DNA of 64,000 nucleotides from positions 186,001 through 250,000 of the forward strand of contig JAJCXM010000019.1 of NCBI GenBank assembly GCA_029263455.1, in the 5' to 3' direction. The notes below the pieces were generated by a model. It saw nothing but the letters and a program-made list of their open reading frames with translations. It searched no databases and had not been told where the DNA came from. Numbering within the stretch: position 1 is the first letter of the stretch; the number at the start of each line of letters is the position of its first letter. Shown here one piece after another: positions 16,982-24,581 of the stretch. A program made the translations under genes and the position numbers. This DNA comes from Holophagae bacterium. GTDB taxonomy: Bacteria > Acidobacteriota > Holophagae > Acanthopleuribacterales > Acanthopleuribacteraceae.

Positions 16982-17890
16982 ATGGAAATCAGAGTCGATC
17001 ACGCCAGTCCAGTTCCCCGCTACCATCAGATTGCCGAATCGATTCGACACCTGATTGCGACAGGCGTTATTCGTGCTGGCGACCAGCTCCCTCCGATAAG
17101 ACAAGCTGCCTCTCAATGGCATGTCAATATGCATACGGTGCGCAAGGCGTATGCCGTGCTGGCCGACGAGGAATTGCTGACCATGGTGCCTCATCGAGGC
17201 ACGATTGTTCGTGAAAAGACCCAGGATGGCAGTGTTTTGGCGTGGCTTGATAAAGTGATGGAACAAGGCCAGAAAAAGTACGATCTTGACGCGCAACAGC
17301 TCATTGCCTTAATGAAACAACGATCGACGGTGGATTCGGTTTTGCCTGTTGCCCATGTCGTTGAGTGCAGTCAACTTCAGGCCGCCGACCATGCTGCCGA
17401 ATTGCACTCAATGTTTGCCATCGAAGCAATTTCCCATGCCATTGACGATCTCGATGTTTTGCCGCCTGAGGGAGCAATTGTTGCCACCTACTTCCATTAC
17501 AACGACTTACGGTTACGATGGCCAGACGCCATGAAACGTATTCAGTTCGTTCCCATCCATCCTGACCCGAACCTGAAACGTGACATTGGCATGTCTGATC
17601 GGCAACTCTTAGTCGTCGAACTCAGCGAATCCAAGGGCGAGCACATCGCTGCGGATATGTCCCACCTATTTCCGCAACCCGAATACCAGATTTCGCGAGC
17701 GGTTTGGCAGCCAGGTAGCCCGATTCCCAGTCATCCTGGCCCGATCCTGTTCCCACCACGCGTATGGGCGTTACTCAATGCCGAGCAGCGCAAACAAGCA
17801 AACCATCACAAAATCAGGTACATGCTGGACCAGAGCGATTTGGTCCAGCTAGGTGCCACCAACAGCTGGACAATCCCAAAGAATCGATAA
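16982..17890 (+). CDS. GntR-family transcriptional regulator
   Basis: 302 residues. The N-terminal winged helix is clear: PVPRYHQIAESIRHLIATG, then AGDQLPPIRQAASQWHVNMHTVRKAYAVLADEELL and the wing MVPHRGTIV (residues 10-80). The C-terminal 200 residues are not an aminotransferase, and I cannot place them confidently in the FadR or UTRA classes; the sequence VLPPEGAIVATYFHYNDL suggests a ligand-binding alpha/beta domain as in some YtrA/DevA relatives. The ATG is favoured because the TATAAT element ends 8 nt upstream. It probably represses itself and the M1-like peptidase gene downstream through shared operators. Confidence 0.88.
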   Translation: MEIRVDHASPVPRYHQIAESIRHLIATGVIRAGDQLPPIRQAASQWHVNMHTVRKAYAVLADEELLTMVPHRGTIVREKTQDGSVLAWLDKVMEQGQKKYDLDAQQLIALMKQRSTVDSVLPVAHVVECSQLQAADHAAELHSMFAIEAISHAIDDLDVLPPEGAIVATYFHYNDLRLRWPDAMKRIQFVPIHPDPNLKRDIGMSDRQLLVVELSESKGEHIAADMSHLFPQPEYQISRAVWQPGSPIPSHPGPILFPPRVWALLNAEQRKQANHHKIRYMLDQSDLVQLGATNSWTIPKNR

Positions 17891-17912
17891 ACCAATTCCG
17901 CCCTAGGACGTA

Positions 17913-17921
17913 TGTTATATT
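17913..17921 (+). promoter_or_regulatory. Extended -10 promoter of the M1-like peptidase gene
   Basis: TGTTATATT fits TGn-TATATT. The GntR operator at 17922-17932 begins at the very next base, so repressor would cover the transcription start. The leader keeps GGAGG at 17938-17942. Confidence 0.6.
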
Positions 17922-17932
17922 GTTCTAGAATT
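17922..17932. promoter_or_regulatory. GntR operator 2, at the M1-like peptidase promoter
   Basis: GTTCTAGAATT is the exact reverse complement of the 11-bp site at 16971-16981 at the regulator's own promoter. It is immediately downstream of the -10 element. Confidence 0.68.
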
Positions 17933-17947
17933 AATGCGGAGGCGACC

Positions 17948-19714
17948 ATGTGGATGCTGTTTTGTGTATTGCTTAATTTTGAGGGCGTTGACAAACAGGC
18001 CTTGCTGCCCGGTGCTGGCTGGTCCTGGGTACAGTTGGATCTTGAGTTGGACCTCTCAAAAGCAACACAGCTTCAGGTCACAGGAAAGGGCCGCTTGCAG
18101 CTACAAGGTGAGGCAACCCGACAAATTACCTTCATGCTGAATAGTCGAGGAAAAGGCATGACGTTGCACGAGATTGAGATTGCAGGGCATTCGATAACTG
18201 AACTGCACCACGACATCGCGGCGGGTCGAGAAGACGGTGCAAGACTTGTGGGTCTATTTCTAGACAAGGAAGTCGCCGAGGGAACGGAGTTAATGGTTAC
18301 CTTTACTTGCCAAAGCTCCGCTAGCAGTATGCAATTAGTTTTGCGGGACGATATGGCATACGCCAGCTGGGTTGAGGCCTGGTATCCGGTTCCAATCCTC
18401 GATAAGGTCGATCTTGGATTTGGGAAACAAGTTCGTATCAAGGGCAAATCCACCTTTCAATTGCCTTCAGGTTGGCGCGCTCTCACCAATGGGCATCGAA
18501 CCGAATATGATGCAGTAAATTTCCGCGAAAGCTGGGAGGACGAACAAGGACTTGCTAGATCATTTGTGGCGGGTCCATTCACAATAAATGAGCAAGAAGC
18601 TAACGGTAAGAAACTGGGCGTCTATCTACTCAGCCCCAAACCATTGAGTGCCACGAAGCAAGCTAAACGGCTTGGCCAAGCCATTGACGCGTTATCGGAA
18701 AGTTTTGGTGCCTACCCATTCAACACCTTTGCGATCGCTGAGATCCCCAACGACATTCAAAACTTTGGCGCAGCCTCGGAGCAGGGTTTCATCGTCGCAA
18801 AAAGCCTGTTTTTTGAAGCAGAGGATGGGAATTTGCCGCTATTTGCCCATGAAGCCGGCCACTCCTGGTGGGGAAATGTGGTCACTACCGAAGGCGGTGG
18901 CGGTGACAAATGGTGCAGCGAATCCTTGGCACAGTATGGCGCGTATTTGGCCATCGAAGCCGTTGAGGGCCCAAATGAAGCCCGCCGATTTATGCATTTT
19001 TCGAGCCCAAGCTACGTACCTAGCCAATGTGGGCGAGGCTATTTTGGACTCATTCGCATGGGCCATGACCTCCCTCTTTCTGAATCTATTAATGATCACT
19101 GGAGTCATCAACTAGCTGACTCCAAAGGTCACTGGGTGTATCACATGTTAAGGCATCAAATTGGCGATGATCTATTCTTCGAAACGCTAAAATCTCTTTT
19201 TATTGACTATCAATCTAAGCCTGTTTCTATGGATCTGATTCGCGCCTATTTTGTCAGTCGCGCACCGGATAACGATTTAGAAACTTTCTTTGCTCAGTGG
19301 CTTGATCGCACAGGTGCCCCGATCATTCAAATGGATTGGCGTCTTTTTGACGAATTGGTTCAATCTCCATGGAACGAGTCAGAAAAAGTGATGTCCTATT
19401 TTCTCAAAGGCGACAGCCAAAGCGGCGGCAGCCACAATCGATTGCCTCTAAAAGTAGAGATTCAACTTAGTCAGATTCAGTTGGGAGACGTCTATCAACT
19501 TCCTCTGGAGTTAGGCGTTTGGACGTCACAGGGTGATATTGAATACCACCAAGTCGTACTGAGTCAGCGCTCACAGCACTTCGAAATAGAGGTGTCAGAC
19601 TATCCAATAAGAATTGAAATCGACCCAAACGCCAAGCAACTTATTTGGCGTCCGGCCTATGGAAAAATGCCTGAAGTTATTAGTGCAACAGATTCTGGGT
19701 CTGATCACCTTTGA
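17948..19714 (+). CDS. M1-family (gluzincin) aminopeptidase-like protein
   Basis: 588 residues from ATG 17948, chosen because GGAGG lies 5 nt upstream; the frame upstream overlaps promoter and operator. It has a short hydrophobic N-terminus (possible signal peptide), an N-terminal beta-domain, then HEAGH at residue 301 and WCSES with the third-ligand glutamate. The spacing is HExxH-x19-E, one residue longer than the canonical x18, with a GGGG insertion. The GxMEN aminopeptidase motif is replaced by GAASE near residue 274. SKGHWVYHMLRHQIGDDLF is typical M1. It is probably a zinc peptidase of altered specificity, possibly exported. The shared operator ties it to the upstream GntR gene. Confidence 0.87.
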   Translation: MWMLFCVLLNFEGVDKQALLPGAGWSWVQLDLELDLSKATQLQVTGKGRLQLQGEATRQITFMLNSRGKGMTLHEIEIAGHSITELHHDIAAGREDGARLVGLFLDKEVAEGTELMVTFTCQSSASSMQLVLRDDMAYASWVEAWYPVPILDKVDLGFGKQVRIKGKSTFQLPSGWRALTNGHRTEYDAVNFRESWEDEQGLARSFVAGPFTINEQEANGKKLGVYLLSPKPLSATKQAKRLGQAIDALSESFGAYPFNTFAIAEIPNDIQNFGAASEQGFIVAKSLFFEAEDGNLPLFAHEAGHSWWGNVVTTEGGGGDKWCSESLAQYGAYLAIEAVEGPNEARRFMHFSSPSYVPSQCGRGYFGLIRMGHDLPLSESINDHWSHQLADSKGHWVYHMLRHQIGDDLFFETLKSLFIDYQSKPVSMDLIRAYFVSRAPDNDLETFFAQWLDRTGAPIIQMDWRLFDELVQSPWNESEKVMSYFLKGDSQSGGSHNRLPLKVEIQLSQIQLGDVYQLPLELGVWTSQGDIEYHQVVLSQRSQHFEIEVSDYPIRIEIDPNAKQLIWRPAYGKMPEVISATDSGSDHL

Positions 19715-19906
19715 CGAGCCACCATCGCATTAATCCAGATCGGAGCAAAAGGTGAGGTACTCAAAGGGATCCAATTTTGTCTAATGAGCGTGTTAGTATC
19801 TGACTATATCGACCAAACAAACAACCGAACCGTCACAGCAATGGAAAGCCTGCAACGTCGACGCATCAGTCTCGTTACGGCTGACATTGAGTCCCACCGG
19901 AGGAAC

Positions 19907-20353
19907 ATGTTGGCTATGAAAACCGTTGGAAAGAATATTTTGGCAGTCATTGCTGGCGTTGTCTTAGGCAGTCTCGTCAATATCGCACTTGTTAATCTAG
20001 GCCCGATGATCGTTCCATTGCCCGAGGGCGCAGACATCTCCACCATGGAAAAACTGCAAGAAAGTATGAAGCTATTTACGCCAGTTAACTTCCTCTTCCC
20101 TTTCTTGGCTCACGCGCTCGGTACACTCGTCGGTGCCTTCATTGCTGCCCGGCTCGCGGCGAGTCATGCCTTCATCTTGGCCATGTGTATTGGCGTCTTT
20201 TTCCTGATCGGCGGCATCGCTGCAGTCAATATGCTCGGCGGCCCCACCTGGTTTAAGGTTACGGATCTTGTTTTTGCTTATCTGCCCATGGCTTTCCTGG
20301 GGGCAACGATCGCCTCAAAGTCGCAAAACAAAGCAACAGTAACTGCAGACTAA
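19907..20353 (+). CDS. Four-helix membrane protein of unknown function
   Basis: 148 residues from ATG 19907, which has GGAGG 3 nt upstream (close); ATG 19916 is an alternative with a long spacer. A longer frame from 19784 lacks a ribosome site and adds a charged, non-membrane stretch. Four hydrophobic segments are seen: NILAVIAGVVLGSLVNIALV, the FLFPFLAHALGTLVGAFIAA region, a segment with MCIGVFFLIGGIAAV, and LVFAYLPMAFLGATIAS. It resembles small conserved inner-membrane proteins with no known role. No operon partner is evident. Confidence 0.65.
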   Translation: MLAMKTVGKNILAVIAGVVLGSLVNIALVNLGPMIVPLPEGADISTMEKLQESMKLFTPVNFLFPFLAHALGTLVGAFIAARLAASHAFILAMCIGVFFLIGGIAAVNMLGGPTWFKVTDLVFAYLPMAFLGATIASKSQNKATVTAD

Positions 20354-20435
20354 TGTCTTAAGGTTCACACACACGCGGATCTGGTTTCTTAAAGAATAGC
20401 CATCGTCCATTCTGGCTGCTAATCTGAGGCTATCA

Positions 20436-21227
20436 ATGACTTCAATGGGCGGAACGATGGATTATCTAGATACAAACCGGTCCACCTGGGACAAGCGCAC
20501 TGACATCCACGTGGCCTCCAAATTCTACAACGTAGCTGGGTTCCTGGCCGGCGCAACCTCGTTAAAAGAAATCGAATTGCAAGAGCTAACCGATGTCGAA
20601 GGCAAGGAACTACTGCATTTGCAATGTCACTTTGGCCTGGACACTTTGTCTTGGGCCCGTCGCGGAGCACGTGTTACCGGTGTCGACTTATCTCCAAGAG
20701 CCATCGAAAAGGCGCGTGAACTGAGCGTACGTAGCGGCCTAAGCGCCGACTTTGTGTGTGCCGATGTGTATGGATTTGGTGATCAGGTAGAGAAGAAATT
20801 CGACATCGTATTCACATCCTATGGAGCGGTCTGTTGGTTACCGCGCTTGGATCGTTGGGCACAAACCATTGCGCGATGCCTTAAGCCAGGCGCTATTTTT
20901 TATATGGTGGAATTCCACCCCATCTACGACCTCATGGCGGGTTACTCGTACTTTCATCAGCAGGAACCGGATATCGAAGTAGAAGGCACCTACACCGAAA
21001 ATTGCGATGGTGAGGTTGGACCCACGGTTGTTTGGTCCCACCCGATCAGTGACGTGATTAACGCACTGCTCGCGGTAGGCATTGAACTGGGTCATGTTCG
21101 CGAATTTCCTTTTAGTCCCTATGATTGCTTTGATGGAATGGTTGAACGTGGCCCGGGCCGCTTCTTCCTTGACCATGGAAAGTTTTCCATGCCACTTGTT
21201 TACTCCATCAAGGGCCAAAAACCCTAG
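20436..21227 (+). CDS. SAM-dependent class I methyltransferase
   Basis: 263 residues. SAM-binding motif I reads LLHLQCHFGLDTLSWARRGA (residues about 60-79), then VTGVDLSPRAIEKARELS with the acidic ribose-binding Asp, and DIVFTSYGAVCWLPRLDRWAQTIARCLKPGAIFYMVEFHP as motifs IV and post-IV. HLQCHFGLDTLSWA is characteristic of a methyltransferase 11-type group with unknown substrates. Two starts are possible: ATG 20436 with GAGG 6 nt upstream, or ATG 20457 after GGCGG. An extended -10 (TGC-TAATCT, 20417-20425) just before it might make the transcript very short-leadered. Confidence 0.87.
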   Translation: MTSMGGTMDYLDTNRSTWDKRTDIHVASKFYNVAGFLAGATSLKEIELQELTDVEGKELLHLQCHFGLDTLSWARRGARVTGVDLSPRAIEKARELSVRSGLSADFVCADVYGFGDQVEKKFDIVFTSYGAVCWLPRLDRWAQTIARCLKPGAIFYMVEFHPIYDLMAGYSYFHQQEPDIEVEGTYTENCDGEVGPTVVWSHPISDVINALLAVGIELGHVREFPFSPYDCFDGMVERGPGRFFLDHGKFSMPLVYSIKGQKP

Positions 21228-21255
21228 CCACCAGCTATCGCACTAAAATTCAGCC

Positions 21256-21765
21256 TCACTCCAATATATTCTCTGCTTTCAACAGCACTAACAAATCGGA
21301 CTGACTCTGCGACACACTTCTCCCAGACGTATCTATCTGAATTCGTTGCATTTGCCAGGACTGATAATCCCGATTTTGGACGTCTTTCCAGGTGGGTAAC
21401 ACGAGGCGTGGAACCAGACTCACTCTGTTTTCAACTCGATGCCTGTGTTCCGATATGCTGCTACATATCACTTCAATATCACGATAATCCGTTGCCGTTG
21501 ATCTTGCCACTTGACGCCAAGCTTCTCTAGTTAGCTGCCAGGGGTTAACGGAATCCGCAACCACGGAATGGCCCAACCTTAAATTATCAGCAGCAACTGA
21601 ATAAGCGACCTGATAGCCTTTTCCATCTATTTCCGAGATACCCTCATTCCTCATTGCTTGCTCAATCGAGTCCGCCCTAATGTAGGTAGCTCCAATCGAC
21701 TGGGCCAGAAACATCGCCAGATGAGACTTGCCAACACCTGGTAAACCGCTAAATATATACAACAT
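21256..21765 (-). CDS. P-loop kinase-like / AAA-family ATPase
   Basis: 169 residues. Walker A GLPGVGKS at residues 7-14, TYIRADSIEQAMRNEG as a substrate- or ribose-binding segment with Asp, then GHSVVADSVNPWQLTREAWR, and the lid region (SEHRHRVENR). The arrangement is that of zeta-toxin/chloramphenicol-phosphotransferase/adenylylsulfate-kinase-like small P-loop kinases; the phospho-acceptor is unknown. The ATG is followed directly by MLYIFSGLPG, standard for this group. It may lie in the same transcription unit as corA upstream. Confidence 0.83.
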   Translation of the reverse strand: MLYIFSGLPGVGKSHLAMFLAQSIGATYIRADSIEQAMRNEGISEIDGKGYQVAYSVAADNLRLGHSVVADSVNPWQLTREAWRQVARSTATDYRDIEVICSSISEHRHRVENRVSLVPRLVLPTWKDVQNRDYQSWQMQRIQIDTSGRSVSQSQSDLLVLLKAENILE

Positions 21766-21957
21766 CAGCCTACCCCAAACCTTGACAGCAGCGTCAAGCG
21801 ACTTGCTGTCTCCAAAGCATACAAGCTAGCTAGCGTGTTTACTAAAACGTTTCTCCAAGTCTTTTTTTTTGCCTCATTGTCGCGCCCATGTTTACGCAAC
21901 ATTTTGGCAAAACCGCTCACTAGGCTTTTTAGGTGGAAAGGATCTACATCTTGCGAA
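21766..21957. other. 192-bp spacer between corA and the P-loop gene
   Basis: No supported gene. An overlapping frame on the minus strand ends in a TGATG overlap with the P-loop start, so a 45-codon peptide (ATG 21902) is conceivable, but it has only a weak ribosome site. No terminator hairpin is evident. Confidence 0.4.
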
Positions 21958-22926
21958 TTAGAGCCACCGCTTTCGTCGAAAATAGAGTACTTGCAGGATG
22001 GCAACGACAAACATGATGCCAAGCAAAATGAAGTACCCCCACCGGCTGGCAAGTTCGGGCATGTTCTCGAAATTCATGCCGTAGATGCCCGCCATAAAGG
22101 TAAGTGGTACGAATATCACCGTGATAATTGTGAGCAGTTGCATGACGCGGTTCAACTGGTGCGAAGACATACCCAGATAGCCATCGGTCAGATCATTACA
22201 GATTTGGTAATACATACTGGCAAGTGACTGTGTGCGCTCGATTTGCTCATATAGATCGATGATTTCGTGCGTCAGCGCCGTGTCTATCAAGGGGTCATGG
22301 GTGGTTCGTAGAGACTCGGCAATTTCTTTATGGTAACTGGCTATGCGTGATAGTTTCCTGAGGCGTGACTTATAGCTTGTAAGCTCCGCCAAAAGAGAGT
22401 CGTCTGGCCTTATAAACATCTCCTCTTCAATCTCATCCAAGCGCGGTTCAAGACCCAGGAGAATCTCGATATAACGTCTCGCTAAGCGGTTACTCAAGCG
22501 AATCGCAAGTCCGCCTGGTCCATTCTCAAACAGTGAATTGTCTCTTAGTAATTTCTTGTACAACCAATTGGCCGAAACCGATGGGTTGGCATGCCGTGTA
22601 AGCAGGAAGCGTTCGCCCACAAAAAACGAGAGTTGAATGGCGCCGAAATCGATGCCATCGGTATCTGCATCAAGTCCACGCATTAGGATGAAGGAGAAAT
22701 CCTCAAACCGTTCAATCTTCGGCGGGTGCCGGGGTCGCAACGCATCTTGAATCGCTAGCGGGTGAATTTTGAATTGCTTTAAGAATGCCACATCTGTTTC
22801 TTTTGATTCGCCTTCTACATCAAGCCAAATTAGGTTGTGTTCAGACGCCCGCCATGCTTCGATCAACTCCTGACCGCCACTTTGATGGGTTTGAGTAGTG
22901 GGGTCGTACAGAAATGCTCTAATCAT
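21958..22926 (-). CDS. corA: Magnesium/cobalt transporter CorA
   Basis: 322 residues, the typical length. A long cytoplasmic alpha/beta and helical-stalk domain (KIHPLAIQDALRPRHPPKIERFEDFSFILMRG) precedes two C-terminal membrane helices with the family-defining GMN motif in FMAGIYGMNFENMPEL. It should be a homopentameric channel for divalent metal uptake in the inner membrane; whether it prefers magnesium, cobalt or zinc (ZntB-like) cannot be read here. The last residues YFRRKRWL form the cytoplasmic tail. No M-box riboswitch is visible in the short upstream gap. Confidence 0.93.
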   Translation of the reverse strand: MIRAFLYDPTTQTHQSGGQELIEAWRASEHNLIWLDVEGESKETDVAFLKQFKIHPLAIQDALRPRHPPKIERFEDFSFILMRGLDADTDGIDFGAIQLSFFVGERFLLTRHANPSVSANWLYKKLLRDNSLFENGPGGLAIRLSNRLARRYIEILLGLEPRLDEIEEEMFIRPDDSLLAELTSYKSRLRKLSRIASYHKEIAESLRTTHDPLIDTALTHEIIDLYEQIERTQSLASMYYQICNDLTDGYLGMSSHQLNRVMQLLTIITVIFVPLTFMAGIYGMNFENMPELASRWGYFILLGIMFVVAILQVLYFRRKRWL

Positions 22927-23006
22927 ATTGAACCTCTCACATTTTAGAGGTTAGTTTAGACGCTTTAATCCCTGTGACGCTTAAAAGATTTCTATAGATA
23001 AATGCG

Positions 23007-24215
23007 TTAGCTACCACTTTTCGGCGGCTTTGTAGCCGAAGGAACAAGATTTTTGATGTCGGGCCGACGACGACGTCTCGTTTTCAGTGGCACCATGTGT
23101 CGCATCGACTCCAGCTTCCCGAAACAGAGTAATTTGTCATGGGATTCCAACGTCCGTTCATTCTTGGGGTTGGGGATGACTTTGGCACCGCGATACAACG
23201 TCAGTACGTTAATATCCTGCTCGCGAAGCTGAGTTTCCGTAATAGTCTTGCCTACAAATTCTGAGCCTTCAGGGATATAAATTTCGCTAACGCCATAGCC
23301 TTTGCTGACCGTTAAGCGCTGACGAACATCAATATCAGGAAAGTCGACTTGAGCAGCGATATAGTCGATCACTGCTCCGGCAATATCCAACCCAGTAGCT
23401 GTTTCAATGCCTTCAAGCCCTGGCGAGGAATTGACTTCCATAATCTGTGGGCCTGTTTTACTTTCCAACATGTCGACGCCGGCAATCTTCAGTCCCAAAA
23501 TTTGCGCCGCCCGGACAGCGGTTTCAGTATATTCAGCTGGTAAATCTACCGCTTCAGCCACGCCGCCGCGGTGCACGTTACTGCGAAATTCCTGGCCTTG
23601 TGCCACTCGACGCATGGCAGCAACGACGCGATCGCCGACAACAAATGCGCGGATGTCTTTGCCTTTGCTCTCGGCGACAAATTTCTGGATCAATACGTTT
23701 TGTTTCTGGCTCTGCAAGAGTTCGATGATCGATTCTGCCGCGTTAACGGATTCGGCTAGCAAAACACCAATGCCCTGAGTGCCTTCGATGAGTTTGATAA
23801 CGACAGGCGCACCACCTACGCGGTGGATGGCAGCCAAGACATCTTTCTTATCACGAACAAAAGTTGTTCTAGGGATACCAATATGATGCCGACTGAGTAT
23901 TTGCAAACTTCGTAGCTTGTCTCGGGAATTGGTTATGCCGTGCGCGGTATTCGCACAAAACACATCCATTTCCTGGAATTGTCTAACGACGGCTGTGCCG
24001 TAATAGGTAATTGAAGCTCCGATTCGAGGCAGTACCGCGTCATAGGTGCTCAATGGTTTTTGATGGTAATACAGATCCGGTTCACCACGTTGAAGATCGA
24101 TGGCGAATTTCAAGGTGTTGAGCACCTTTACTTGATGTCCGCGCGCGCTTGCCGCTTCCCTCAATCGTTTCGTACTATAAGATTTTGGGCCGCATGAAAG
24201 AATAGCGAGTTTCAT
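23007..24215 (-). CDS. RimK-type ATP-grasp ligase fused to an RCK_C (TrkA-C) domain
   Basis: 402 residues from ATG 24215; the longer frame to 24263 ignores GGGAGG 10 nt before this ATG. Residues 1-300 are a RimK-like ATP-grasp enzyme: MKLAILSCGPKSYSTKRL, DAVLPRIGASITYYG, VVIKLIEGTQGIGV (ATP-binding loop), FVAESKGKDIRAFVVG, and IMEVNSSPGLEGIE (metal-binding Asn). RimK adds glutamates to the C-terminus of ribosomal protein S6; here the acceptor is uncertain. Residues about 315-390 resemble the RCK_C/TrkA_C ligand-binding domain of ion transport regulators (EIYIPEGSEFVGKTITETQL, IPNPKNERTLESHDKLLCFG). The tail is basic. A ligand-gated ligase is suggested. Confidence 0.88.
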   Translation of the reverse strand: MKLAILSCGPKSYSTKRLREAASARGHQVKVLNTLKFAIDLQRGEPDLYYHQKPLSTYDAVLPRIGASITYYGTAVVRQFQEMDVFCANTAHGITNSRDKLRSLQILSRHHIGIPRTTFVRDKKDVLAAIHRVGGAPVVIKLIEGTQGIGVLLAESVNAAESIIELLQSQKQNVLIQKFVAESKGKDIRAFVVGDRVVAAMRRVAQGQEFRSNVHRGGVAEAVDLPAEYTETAVRAAQILGLKIAGVDMLESKTGPQIMEVNSSPGLEGIETATGLDIAGAVIDYIAAQVDFPDIDVRQRLTVSKGYGVSEIYIPEGSEFVGKTITETQLREQDINVLTLYRGAKVIPNPKNERTLESHDKLLCFGKLESMRHMVPLKTRRRRRPDIKNLVPSATKPPKSGS

Positions 24216-24581
24216 AACAACAATACCTCCCGAACTAGAGTCCGATAGGCTTATCTCGTACAAGTATTGGCTTTGAGTAAATGCGTACCCTAGAACACCC
24301 AGATCATGAATGGGTTAAGCACGTAAAGACGCTGTTATCCATCGCGATAACAAATACAGAATAAAGCACAGTCAGTAATCTAACCGTAGCCGACACCCGA
24401 CTAATTGGCAACTTAATAATCTAAGTTATCCAAGGGATTCTCGAGGATTCGTCACCCTGGACAGTGAGATCGCTGTGCCGGGCTAAATACAGTTCCTACC
24501 TGCAAAGTACCAAATTTTGACAACCAGTTTTCGGCATCTTGAGATAATAGAAATAACAATTTATCCGAGGTTGAATTTACG
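24216..24581. other. Divergent intergenic region upstream of rimK-like and LRR genes
   Basis: About 366 bp with no supported gene. GTTATC-N6-GATAAC (24334-24351) forms an inverted repeat without a T-run, possibly a regulator site. No tRNA features (no GTTCGA-type T-loop with a matching acceptor stem) were found. Confidence 0.45.

Noticed and set aside
19784-19906. N-terminal extension of the four-helix membrane protein
   Set aside because: No ribosome site at 19784; GGAGG lies just before ATG 19907, and the extension is charged rather than membrane-like.
21765-22052. 95-codon minus-strand frame ending in a TGATG overlap with the P-loop gene
   Set aside because: Its first half is antiparallel-frame overlap with corA; only a 45-codon part lies in the gap, and its ribosome site is weak.
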